From CAXDOZ01 sp963991145 (lineage in GTDB: Bacteria > Bacteroidota > Bacteroidia > Chitinophagales > JABDMM01): DNA of 13,862 nt. The notes beneath the pieces are model-generated. The model did no database searches. It was not told the origin of the DNA and worked only from the letters and a program-made list of their open reading frames with translations. The stretch lies in NCBI GenBank assembly GCA_963991145.1, contig CAXDOZ010000063.1:1-13862 (forward strand), in the 5' to 3' direction. A program made the position numbers and the translations under genes. Below are positions 1 through 6,958 of the stretch, one piece after another (the stretch's first letter is position 1; the number at the start of each line of letters is the position of its first letter).

Positions 1-1
1 C

Positions 2-1249
2 GCAATCTTCTTCGATGATTATGCCAATACCCTAATCGTAGGAAACACGATGAACCCAATGGCAGCCCGCGTCAAGGTTTCAAGAGAAAAGCTTGCCTAC
101 ATAGTTGATAGCACCGCAGCGCCTATCGCAGCAATTGCTTTCATCACCACCTGGATCGGAGCGGAGATCGGATACATTCAGGATGCTTTGGTCAGCATGC
201 CGTGGATGAAAGAAACTGCTTATGGTGTGTTCTTAAACTCTCTGAAGTACGCCTACTATCCAATCTTCACACTGATCTTCATTCTTGCCCTCATCTACTT
301 TGGAAGAGATTACGGACCAATGTGGCTTGCAGAAAGGAATGCTCTGCAGGGAGTAAAGCCAGAGGATTCTGATGTAGCCGAAATGACGGAGGATCTTAAT
401 CCTAAAGAAGGATTGCGTTCGAGCTGGATCTATGGATTGATACCAATTCTGACCTTGCTGGGAGTAACCATGTTTGGCTTACTTCAATCGGGTTTTGCCA
501 ATATGGGAGGTTACGAATCAGATGAGTCTTTTATGAGTAACCTTCAGATCGCTATTGGCGAAGCTGATTCCCTGGCTGCATTGGTATGGGGCTCAGGAGC
601 GGGCATGTTGATTGCCGCGATCATGTCTGTTCTGGGTAGAAAGCTCAACATCAAAGAAGCCAACGGAGCGGTAATGGCTGGATTTACAGTAATGCTTCCG
701 GCTATTTGCATTTTGGTTCTGGCTTGGTCACTTGCAGGAGTGATCAGCATACTTCATACTGATGTATTCCTGATCTCCCTCATTCCCGATGGATTCAATC
801 CATTTTGGTTACCGGCAATCTTCTTTCTATTAAGTGCTATAGTGAGTTTCTCAACTGGCTCTTCCTGGGGAACAATGGCGATCCTCTATCCTATTGCTCT
901 TCCATTAACCTGGGAGTATTGCCGTGCTATGGGAATGCCTGTTCACGAGCTACAGCCAATCCTGTACAACTTAACTGCAGTAATTCTTGCTGGATCTGTT
1001 CTTGGAGATCACTGTTCTCCGATCTCCGACACTACGATTCTGAGTTCAATGGCATCCGGTTGTAATCATATAGAGCACGTGCGCACGCAAATGCCTTATG
1101 CTGTAACTATCGGTGGGCTCTCGCTCTTTACGGGAGGATTAGCATTCGCCCTGGGAATTCCATGGTGGCTTAACTATCTGCTGGGAATAGGACTGATCAT
1201 ATCCTTTGTCCGATTCTTTGGAAAGACACAAAAAATAAAAGGGGCCTAA
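2..1249 (+). CDS. nhaC: Na+/H+ antiporter, NhaC family (5' end outside window)
   Basis: This is the C-terminal 415 residues of an inner-membrane sodium/proton antiporter that exports Na+ in exchange for H+. The frame is open from base 2 and already codes for family sequence (AIFFDDYANTLIVGNTM) before the first ATG at 50, so that ATG is internal and the true start lies left of the window. Visible family hallmarks are FFDDYANT, then SREKLAYIVDSTAAPIA followed by TTWIGAEIG, and near the C-terminus GDHCSPISDTTILSS followed by CNHIEHVRTQMPYA. Several long hydrophobic stretches alternate with short loops, as expected for a polytopic transporter. The gene ends KIKGA-stop, and those last codons form part of a hairpin that terminates the opposing gene. 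The NhaC family assignment is firm. Whether the preferred ion is Na+ alone, or whether an organic substrate is also carried as in the malate/lactate relatives, cannot be told from the sequence. Confidence 0.93.
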   Translation, partial: AIFFDDYANTLIVGNTMNPMAARVKVSREKLAYIVDSTAAPIAAIAFITTWIGAEIGYIQDALVSMPWMKETAYGVFLNSLKYAYYPIFTLIFILALIYFGRDYGPMWLAERNALQGVKPEDSDVAEMTEDLNPKEGLRSSWIYGLIPILTLLGVTMFGLLQSGFANMGGYESDESFMSNLQIAIGEADSLAALVWGSGAGMLIAAIMSVLGRKLNIKEANGAVMAGFTVMLPAICILVLAWSLAGVISILHTDVFLISLIPDGFNPFWLPAIFFLLSAIVSFSTGSSWGTMAILYPIALPLTWEYCRAMGMPVHELQPILYNLTAVILAGSVLGDHCSPISDTTILSSMASGCNHIEHVRTQMPYAVTIGGLSLFTGGLAFALGIPWWLNYLLGIGLIISFVRFFGKTQKIKGA

Positions 1250-1256
1250 GCCCCTT
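1239..1256 (-). terminator. Intrinsic terminator of the ECF sigma gene, overlapping the nhaC stop
   Basis: The stem AAGGGGC (1239-1245) pairs with GCCCCTT (1250-1256) around the four-base loop CTAA. Read on the minus strand, the hairpin is followed by TTTATTTTTT, a good U-tract. On the plus strand only CTAAATCC follows. The terminator therefore serves mainly the minus-strand sigma gene, which ends 14 bases earlier at 1270. The left arm codes for the last residues of nhaC, and the nhaC stop (1247-1249) lies in the loop. Confidence 0.8.
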
Positions 1257-1269
1257 CTAAATCCCTGAT

Positions 1270-1794
1270 CTATTTGATTTTCGAACTGGTTATTCCCAGC
1301 TCTTTTAGTTCGTGTTGAATCGCCTTTCGAGCGTGGAAGATCCTACTCTTAACCGTACCGAGATTTAGATTCAGGATCTCTGCGATCTCCTGATACTTAT
1401 ACCCTTTATAGTACATCATGAAAGGAACTCTGATCTCAGGCTTAACTTTTGAAAGAGCCAATTCAATGTCTTCTCTCAATAAATTGTTAGCTGATTCATT
1501 AACTACCGTTCCTGATCCGCTGTCGAGCAAAAACTGGTTATCAGAACCATCTAATACTGTATTGCGACGCTTCTTTACGCGGTAATTGTTAATGAATATG
1601 TTTCGCATGATCGTGAACAACCACGCTTTAAGATTTGATCCTTCGGCAAACTTATCTTGATTCCTCAAAGCTTTGAACATAGTCTCTTGAATGAGATCTT
1701 CACTGTCCTCGGCATCCTTCGTCATTTTTAGAGCGAAAGCTTTTAGAGTTGTTCTCAATTCACTTACCTGAAGAGGGAAACTGTTGCTTACCAT
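1270..1794 (-). CDS. ECF-type RNA polymerase sigma factor
   Basis: This 174-residue protein has the two-domain layout of extracytoplasmic-function sigma factors, which direct RNA polymerase to a special promoter set. Region 2 covers about residues 15-78, with DSEDLIQETMFKAL (core binding and -10 recognition) and LKAWLFTIMRNIFINNYR in the 2.3/2.4 part. An acidic/serine-rich linker follows. Region 4 covers about 112-165, with the helix-turn-helix YQEIAEILNLNLGTVKSRIFHARKAI that contacts the -35 element. It resembles the stand-alone ECF factors common in Bacteroidota, which are encoded without a neighbouring anti-sigma gene, and none is present here. A TTTG-N20-GTTATTTG promoter candidate lies 26-57 bases upstream, and a perfect ATAG-N7-CTAT OxyR-type unit lies beyond it. 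Control by the adjacent oxyR product is thus a reasonable inference. The regulon cannot be predicted from sequence alone. Confidence 0.93.
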   Translation of the reverse strand: MVSNSFPLQVSELRTTLKAFALKMTKDAEDSEDLIQETMFKALRNQDKFAEGSNLKAWLFTIMRNIFINNYRVKKRRNTVLDGSDNQFLLDSGSGTVVNESANNLLREDIELALSKVKPEIRVPFMMYYKGYKYQEIAEILNLNLGTVKSRIFHARKAIQHELKELGITSSKIK

Positions 1795-1819
1795 TTAAGT
1801 TTTGTTTTGAAGTGGATTA

Positions 1820-1851
1820 CAAATAACTAAAAAGTAAAAGCTAATGTCAAA
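1820..1851 (-). promoter_or_regulatory. Candidate promoter of the ECF sigma gene
   Basis: On the minus strand TTTG (1851-1848) is followed after 20 bases by GTTATTTG (1827-1820). This approximates the Bacteroidota consensus TTTG-N19-21-TAnnTTTG: the spacing and both TTTG elements fit, but the leading TA of the -7 box does not. A transcript would start near 1814, leaving a leader of about 20 bases before the ATG at 1794. The overlapping TTGACA is coincidental or a weak sigma-70-like -35. Confidence 0.4.
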
Positions 1852-1871
1852 TTGATAGTTTTTATGAGTTT

Positions 1872-1886
1872 ATAGATAAAACCTAT
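1872..1886. promoter_or_regulatory. OxyR-type operator unit ATAG-N7-CTAT
   Basis: The 15-mer ATAGATAAAACCTAT fits the classical OxyR unit ATAGntnnnanCTAT at all ten specified positions. It lies in the 144-bp gap between the 3' end of oxyR and the sigma gene, centred near 1879, about 65 bp upstream of the predicted sigma start site. That is a usual position for an activator. Only one unit is seen: the second unit expected seven bases away on either side is not recognisable. Binding by the OxyR encoded next door is inferred from the match and the location. Confidence 0.5.
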
Positions 1887-1910
1887 GGCTTTTTGAGTCC
1901 TCTTAAAGAT

Positions 1911-1931
1911 AACAATTGTTTAAACAACAAT
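1911..1931. repeat. Overlapping AT-rich palindromes 3' of oxyR
   Basis: AACAATTGTT (1911-1920) is a perfect palindrome. It overlaps the perfect 12-bp palindrome TTGTTTAAACAA (1916-1927). ATTGTT (1915-1920) can also pair with AACAAT (1926-1931) around a five-base loop. The hairpin lies 8 bases after the oxyR stop codon in the minus-strand sense, so it could be a weak terminator for oxyR. However, the stem is short, has few G-C pairs and lacks a clean U-tract. A protein-binding site is the alternative. Confidence 0.35.
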
Positions 1932-1938
1932 CATCATT

Positions 1939-2880
1939 TTAGGCAGCCCATTCAACGATAGATTTGTCCTCTTTGTCGAATACATCTTTAGGTAAGCAGT
2001 CGATGATCTCCTTTTGAAGTAGGTCTATCAATTTTCTCTTCAAGAAACTTCTGTGGATCACCAGGCTCACCTCTCTAACAGGTTGAGGTTCCTCAAAGCT
2101 TCTGATCCTCATTTTTTCCTTCGAACTCAGCTCTCTGATCGCTAACTCGGGTAGCAAGGTGTAACCTCCTTGTTTGTCTACCAGTCGTTTCAAGGTCTCC
2201 AGACTTCCAGATTCGAACTTCAATTTCCTATCAGCATCTTCCAGAGCATCTTCGGTACATAGATTGATCATCTGATTTCTAAAACAATGTCCTTCCTGCA
2301 ATAACCACATCTCTGAGAGACTCAACTCACCTGCCTGTATCTTATCAGACGCAAGAAGAGGGTGATCCTTACCTAAATAGAGCTTAAACTGCTCGTAAAA
2401 CATCGGGATCTCAGTAAAATTCCCCCCCTTGATAGGAGTAACAAGGATTCCGACATCCAGAAGATCATTATTCAAATGATGTAGGATCTGATCCGTTAAA
2501 AGCTCCTCAACCGAAATAACTACCTCTGGGTACTTCTTAAGAAATGATGGAGCAAAGCCTGGCAGCAAATATGGACTCAGCGTTGGAATGATCCCAACTC
2601 TCAATTCTCCTGTAACAATCTCCTGTTGATCGTCGATCAGATCATGCACTTTTTGAAACTCCTTGAGGATCTTCCTTGCCTGAGCAATCACCTCCTCGCC
2701 TATTGGTGTTGGAATTACTGGCTTTTTGCTACGATCGAAGATGACCACATCCAGCTCCTCCTCCATCTTTTTGATCTGCATGCTAAGGGTTGGCTGTGTA
2801 ACAAAAACCTTGCTTGCAGCAAGGGCAAAGTTCCTGTAAGTATCTACTGCAACGACGTATTCTAATTGAGTAATTGTCAT
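1939..2880 (-). CDS. oxyR: LysR-family hydrogen peroxide sensor OxyR
   Basis: This 313-residue LysR-type regulator has an N-terminal winged helix-turn-helix (about 1-60, with FALAASKVFVTQPTLSMQIK). An effector domain starts near residue 90 (GELRVGIIPTLSPYLLP). The peroxide-sensing core is GHCFRNQMINLC, with cysteines at 199 and 208. The spacing and numbering are those of E. coli OxyR, whose two cysteines form a disulfide on contact with H2O2. SLETLKRLVDKQGGYTLLPELA is also typical of OxyR. The gene is divergent from gcvP across a 100-148 bp gap. A weak promoter candidate on its strand is TTTG (2959-2956) with AAGCTTTG (2933-2926), though the spacer of 22 is slightly long. The product should activate peroxide defence genes, and one candidate target is the ECF sigma gene immediately downstream. 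OxyR is much more likely than a generic LysR regulator because both redox cysteines are present. Confidence 0.93.
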   Translation of the reverse strand: MTITQLEYVVAVDTYRNFALAASKVFVTQPTLSMQIKKMEEELDVVIFDRSKKPVIPTPIGEEVIAQARKILKEFQKVHDLIDDQQEIVTGELRVGIIPTLSPYLLPGFAPSFLKKYPEVVISVEELLTDQILHHLNNDLLDVGILVTPIKGGNFTEIPMFYEQFKLYLGKDHPLLASDKIQAGELSLSEMWLLQEGHCFRNQMINLCTEDALEDADRKLKFESGSLETLKRLVDKQGGYTLLPELAIRELSSKEKMRIRSFEEPQPVREVSLVIHRSFLKRKLIDLLQKEIIDCLPKDVFDKEDKSIVEWAA

Positions 2881-2985
2881 AGTGAATGTTATGCTGAATT
2901 CGATTGGATTTTAACAGCTTTTCAACAAAGCTTTGACTTCCAATTTTACTATAAACAAACCATCGTCGCAGTAGTTTCAAATGAG

Positions 2986-2993
2986 TAATTTTG
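2986..2993 (+). promoter_or_regulatory. Candidate -7 box for gcvP
   Basis: TAATTTTG matches the Bacteroidota -7 consensus TAnnTTTG exactly. No convincing TTTG is seen 19-21 bases upstream. Transcription would begin near 3000, which leaves a leader of about 30 bases before the ATG at 3029 and excludes the earlier ATG at 2981. No glycine riboswitch aptamer is seen in the leader. Confidence 0.4.
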
Positions 2994-3028
2994 CAAGCGA
3001 TTTTTTTCGCACAAAAAGCGAGTTTAAC

Positions 3029-5914
3029 ATGCAGTTACCTTCAAAGGATTCTTTTGCCCGCCGACACAACGGGCCAAATCAGGAACAAGTAGACAAGATG
3101 CTTCAAACAGTTGGAGCGGAATCACTTGATAAGCTTATAGAAGAAACAATCCCGGCAGGGATCAGATCTACCGAGCCACTTAAGTTGCCAAAATCTTTAA
3201 GTGAGTACGAATACATTACCATGCTTCGCGAAAAAGCATCTAAAAACAAGGTAATGAAGAGCATGATCGGTTTGGGATACTACCGCACCATCACTCCTGC
3301 TGTAATTCAAAGAAACATTTTTGAGAACCCGGGTTGGTATACTCAATACACGCCTTATCAGGCGGAGATCAGTCAGGGTCGTCTTGAAGCTCTTTTGAAC
3401 TATCAAACTACAGTTAGTGATCTAACTGGACTTCCAATCGCTAATGCTTCTCTTTTAGATGAAGGAACTGCAGCAGCGGAGGCCATGCACATGTTCTTTG
3501 CCGTAAAGAATAAGCGTCAGGTAACTGCGCTAAAGTTCTTCGTATCCGATCAGTGCTTCCCACAAACGATCGATGTTCTAAAAACCAGAGCATTACCTGT
3601 TGGGATTGAGCTTGTGATCGGTAATGTAGATGAAGCTCAACTCGACGAGACATACTTCGGAGCCTTATTGCAATACCCTGCAATGAACGGAGAGGTATCT
3701 ACTTACGAATCATTCATCTCGAAAGCCAAAGAAGCAGGCGCACTGATTTGTATGGCTGCTGATATCATGAGTCTGGTTCTCTTGAAGAGCCCGGGTGACT
3801 TAGGAGCAGATGCTGCTGTTGGAAATACTCAACGATTTGGAGTACCAATGGGATATGGTGGCCCACACGCTGCTTACTTCGCATGTAAAGAAGATTTCAA
3901 GAGGATCATTCCTGGAAGGATCATCGGGATCTCGCTAGATCGTCATGAGAATGATGCCATGAGAATGGCCCTTCAAACCAGAGAGCAACATATCCGCAGA
4001 GATAAGGCGACTTCAAACATTTGTACAGCTCAGGCACTTTTGGCTATCATGGCTGGAATGTATGCGGTGTATCACGGTCCTTCAGGATTGAAGCGCATTG
4101 CAACAAGAATTCACATGCTTGCTAATAGGACTTCAAGTCTTATCCAGGGATATGGATTCAAGCAGGTAAACTCGAGCTTCTTCGACACGCTGACATTTGA
4201 AGCAGAGAACGAGACACAAGCTGAGCAGATCAGACATGGAGCGCTGGCTGCTGGATACAATTTCCACTTCGACCAAACCAGGATCTCTATCTCAGTCGAT
4301 GAGGCTACAGATGAGACTGATGTTGTAGCTATCGCCAACATCTTTGCTCATGTAAATGCAAAGCCTGAGACCACAGAATTCACTGGAGAAGATAAGATTG
4401 ACATCAGCAGTGAATCTCTTAGAACTGATGAAGTTCTTACTCACCCAACATTCAACTCATATCATTCAGAGACAAAAATGATGCGTTACATCAAGTCTCT
4501 TGAGAATAAAGACCTTTCTCTAACCAAGTCAATGATCCCACTTGGGTCCTGCACCATGAAGCTGAATGCAGCTGCAGAGCTAATGCCGGTTTCCTGGCCA
4601 GAATTTGGAGCTTTGCATCCATTTATTCCGGCAAATCAGGCGCTTGGATACCTTGAGATCCTGCATGAGTTGGAGAACTACCTAAGCGAGATAACTGGTT
4701 TCTACGCAACTTCTCTTCAACCTAACTCCGGTGCTCAGGGAGAGTATTCCGGATTGATGGTCATCAAAGCATATCATGAAGATCGCGGAGAAGGACACCG
4801 AAACATTGCTCTAATTCCGGCATCCGCCCACGGAACAAATCCAGCTTCAGCTGTGATGGCAGGAATGAAGGTGGTAGTTATCAAATCAGAAGATAACGGG
4901 AACATCGATCTGGAAGACCTTCGCGAAAAAGCAGCTCAGCATTCAAATGAGCTTGCTGCCCTTATGATCACCTATCCTTCAACTCATGGAGTTTTTGAAA
5001 GTGAGATCAAAGAGGTTTGTAAGATCATTCACGACAATGGTGGCCAGGTTTACATGGATGGAGCAAATATGAACGCTCAGGTTGGACTGACCAGCCCTGG
5101 AATTATCGGAGCAGATGTTTGTCACCTGCACCTGCACAAGACATTCGCTATTCCTCACGGAGGAGGCGGACCGGGCATGGGACCAATTTGCGTGGTTGAG
5201 CACCTTGCACCTTTCCTGCCAAGCAATCCAATTATTAAAACAGGTGGAGAAAAAGCGATCCATGCGATCAGCGCAGCTCCCTGGGGCTCAGCTTCGATCC
5301 TTTTGATCTCTTACGCATATATCAGAATGCTTGGAAAATCAGGTGTGACAGAAGCGACCAAACTTGCAATCCTTAACGCGAATTACATTAAGGAAAGAAT
5401 TGGAGATAGCTATCCTATTCTCTATGTAGGCCAGGAACACGGAAGAGTCGCACACGAGCTGATCATTGATACGCGTCCTTTCAAAGAACATGGAATCGAG
5501 GTTGAAGACATTGCTAAACGTTTGATCGATTACGGTTTCCACGCCCCAACTATGTCATGGCCGGTTGCCGGGACATTAATGATCGAGCCAACTGAAAGTG
5601 AAGACATCGAGGAGCTTGACCGTTTCTGCGAAGCGATGATCGAGATCAGAAAAGAGATCGACATGGTAGCTTCAGGAGCATATCCGGCCGAGGATAATCC
5701 TTTGAAGATGTCACCTCACACGCTTGAAGAAGTGACTGCAAATAACTGGGAGCATCCTTATGCTAGGGAGACTGCAGCATTTCCACTAAATTGGGTCAGA
5801 GCATCAAAATTCTGGCCTACTACCGGAAGGGTGAACAACTCTTATGGCGATCGCCATTTGGTTTGTACCTGTCCCCCCGTTTCAGAGTACGCCGAGGAAC
5901 TTACCGAAGCATAA
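3029..5914 (+). CDS. gcvP: Glycine dehydrogenase (decarboxylating), glycine cleavage P protein
   Basis: This is the single-chain P protein (961 residues from this start). It decarboxylates glycine with pyridoxal phosphate (PLP) and passes the aminomethyl group to the lipoyl arm of the H protein. The N-terminal half shows FARRHNGP, MIGLGYY, YTPYQAEISQGRLEALLNYQ and PMGYGGPHAAYFA. The C-terminal catalytic half shows SMIPLGSCTMKLNA, NSGAQGEYSGL, SAHGTNPASA and HLHLHKTFAIPHGGGGPGMG. The PLP lysine is residue 704 from the 3029 start, close to position 706 in the E. coli enzyme. An in-frame ATG at 2981 would add 16 residues (beginning MSNFASDFF). I prefer 3029 because the family normally begins a few residues before the FARRH-like motif and because a TAnnTTTG box sits at 2986-2993. 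The T and H protein genes are not in the window, as is common when gcv genes are scattered. A lipoprotein gene follows without any gap. Confidence 0.97.
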   Translation: MQLPSKDSFARRHNGPNQEQVDKMLQTVGAESLDKLIEETIPAGIRSTEPLKLPKSLSEYEYITMLREKASKNKVMKSMIGLGYYRTITPAVIQRNIFENPGWYTQYTPYQAEISQGRLEALLNYQTTVSDLTGLPIANASLLDEGTAAAEAMHMFFAVKNKRQVTALKFFVSDQCFPQTIDVLKTRALPVGIELVIGNVDEAQLDETYFGALLQYPAMNGEVSTYESFISKAKEAGALICMAADIMSLVLLKSPGDLGADAAVGNTQRFGVPMGYGGPHAAYFACKEDFKRIIPGRIIGISLDRHENDAMRMALQTREQHIRRDKATSNICTAQALLAIMAGMYAVYHGPSGLKRIATRIHMLANRTSSLIQGYGFKQVNSSFFDTLTFEAENETQAEQIRHGALAAGYNFHFDQTRISISVDEATDETDVVAIANIFAHVNAKPETTEFTGEDKIDISSESLRTDEVLTHPTFNSYHSETKMMRYIKSLENKDLSLTKSMIPLGSCTMKLNAAAELMPVSWPEFGALHPFIPANQALGYLEILHELENYLSEITGFYATSLQPNSGAQGEYSGLMVIKAYHEDRGEGHRNIALIPASAHGTNPASAVMAGMKVVVIKSEDNGNIDLEDLREKAAQHSNELAALMITYPSTHGVFESEIKEVCKIIHDNGGQVYMDGANMNAQVGLTSPGIIGADVCHLHLHKTFAIPHGGGGPGMGPICVVEHLAPFLPSNPIIKTGGEKAIHAISAAPWGSASILLISYAYIRMLGKSGVTEATKLAILNANYIKERIGDSYPILYVGQEHGRVAHELIIDTRPFKEHGIEVEDIAKRLIDYGFHAPTMSWPVAGTLMIEPTESEDIEELDRFCEAMIEIRKEIDMVASGAYPAEDNPLKMSPHTLEEVTANNWEHPYARETAAFPLNWVRASKFWPTTGRVNNSYGDRHLVCTCPPVSEYAEELTEA

Positions 5915-6283
5915 ATGAAAAACCCCTTATTACTCCTCTTATCTCTCCTATTTGTAATTGCCTGTTCAAATAATGGGCTTGAGAAAGATATTGAAGGACG
6001 ATGGGAGGCTTATCGGGTTGAACACTCTGGCAATTTTGCGCCAGACAGCATTTGGATCCAACTGAATCCAGATAAGACTTTTCACTCTCATCATAATCTT
6101 GCTGATAGCATTCATGAAGGATCATGGTCGATAGATGGAGAGCTCCTGTATCTCGATTCTGAGCTAGGCGATTACCAGGACACTTACTGGAAGATCCACT
6201 TCCTTGGTGATACCCTATTGCTTTCGGGAGCGCCATACGATACTACACAGATCTTCACTATGTACTTAAAGCGCGCAAAGTGA
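5915..6283 (+). CDS. Small lipoprotein, lipocalin-like
   Basis: This 122-residue protein starts with a lipoprotein signal: MKN, a hydrophobic run of leucines, and the lipobox FVIAC with the lipidated cysteine at residue 17, followed by SNN. The mature part is about 105 residues. It begins with IEGRW (28-30 GRW), like the GxW motif at the start of lipocalin-like folds, and continues as short alternating strands (SIWIQLNPDKTF, GSWSIDGELLYL, WKIHFLGDTLLLSG). That pattern fits the small lipocalin-like domain proteins common in Bacteroidota, but no ligand can be inferred. The ATG follows the gcvP stop directly with no spacer, and its own stop overlaps the next ATG by one base. The three genes are therefore almost certainly cotranscribed and translationally coupled. 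Whether the protein has anything to do with glycine metabolism is unknown. Confidence 0.8.
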   Translation: MKNPLLLLLSLLFVIACSNNGLEKDIEGRWEAYRVEHSGNFAPDSIWIQLNPDKTFHSHHNLADSIHEGSWSIDGELLYLDSELGDYQDTYWKIHFLGDTLLLSGAPYDTTQIFTMYLKRAK

Positions 6284-6957
6284 TGAAGAATCTACTGTTG
6301 CTGCATGGAGCACTCGGATCGGAAGATCAAATTAAGCCCTTGATTGAGCTTCTTTCAAATGATTTCAATTGTAAGACTTTCAGCTTTAAGGGGCACGGGC
6401 ATCAGCGAAAGGAAAGCTTCACCATTGATAGTCTTGCCAAACAAACTCGCGATTTCGTCAATGGTCTTTCCTGGGATTCTTACTCCATTTTTGCTTATTC
6501 CATGGGTGGTTATGTGGCCCTAACGGGCCGATTGAGTTCAGAGCTCAATTATGACAAACTGCTCTGCCTGGGAACTAAATTCCACTGGACTGAAGATTCG
6601 GCCAGAAGGGAGATCGAACACCTAAATCCTGAAGTAATTAAGGAGAAGGTTCCTGCATTTGCTAAGTTCCTTGAGTCCCGACACGGGGAAGATTGGGAAG
6701 AGCTATTGCACCATACAAAAGATATGATGCTTGATCTTGGAAGCAATCCGCGATTGAACTCTCTGAATCTTAATGAAATACCTGTTCCTGTGCGGATCTC
6801 TCGCGGAGAACACGATAAAATGGTAAGTCGAAGGGAGTCCAGAAATGCAGCAGCTTCATTAAATCACGGAGCTTATCTCGAGCTATTTAATAACCCTCAT
6901 CCCTTTGAGCAAACTGATCTTAAGGAACTTGCTTCTTTGATCAGAAATTTCCTTTGA
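6283..6957 (+). CDS. Alpha/beta hydrolase fold protein
   Basis: This small (224-residue) serine hydrolase has no signal peptide, so it is probably cytoplasmic. It shows the oxyanion-loop motif LLLHGALGS at residues 4-12, FSFKGHGHQ after strand 4, and the nucleophile elbow AYSMGGY with the serine at 73. The first position of the elbow is Ala instead of Gly. Likely remaining triad members are Asp178 (GEHDKMV) and His206 (NNPHPFEQ). The cap region between residues 85 and 160 is short and helical. I chose the ATG at 6283, which forms a TGATG overlap with the lipoprotein stop; a GTG three bases earlier is possible but adds only one residue. It looks like the MenH/YcdJ-like small hydrolases often annotated only by fold. 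No substrate can be named. The gene ends one base from a convergent gene. Confidence 0.85.
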   Translation: MKNLLLLHGALGSEDQIKPLIELLSNDFNCKTFSFKGHGHQRKESFTIDSLAKQTRDFVNGLSWDSYSIFAYSMGGYVALTGRLSSELNYDKLLCLGTKFHWTEDSARREIEHLNPEVIKEKVPAFAKFLESRHGEDWEELLHHTKDMMLDLGSNPRLNSLNLNEIPVPVRISRGEHDKMVSRRESRNAAASLNHGAYLELFNNPHPFEQTDLKELASLIRNFL

Positions 6958-6958
6958 T

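Noticed and set aside
1855..1869. Second OxyR unit starting from ATAG at 1855
   Set aside because: CTAT is not present seven bases later, and the phase relative to the perfect unit at 1872 is wrong.
2981..3028. N-terminal 16-residue extension of GcvP from the ATG at 2981
   Set aside because: It is unlike the family N-terminus and contains a perfect TAnnTTTG promoter box, so the start at 3029 is preferred.
2881..3028. Possible glycine riboswitch upstream of gcvP
   Set aside because: The gap is short and AT-rich and shows no paired aptamer helices or conserved glycine-riboswitch core.
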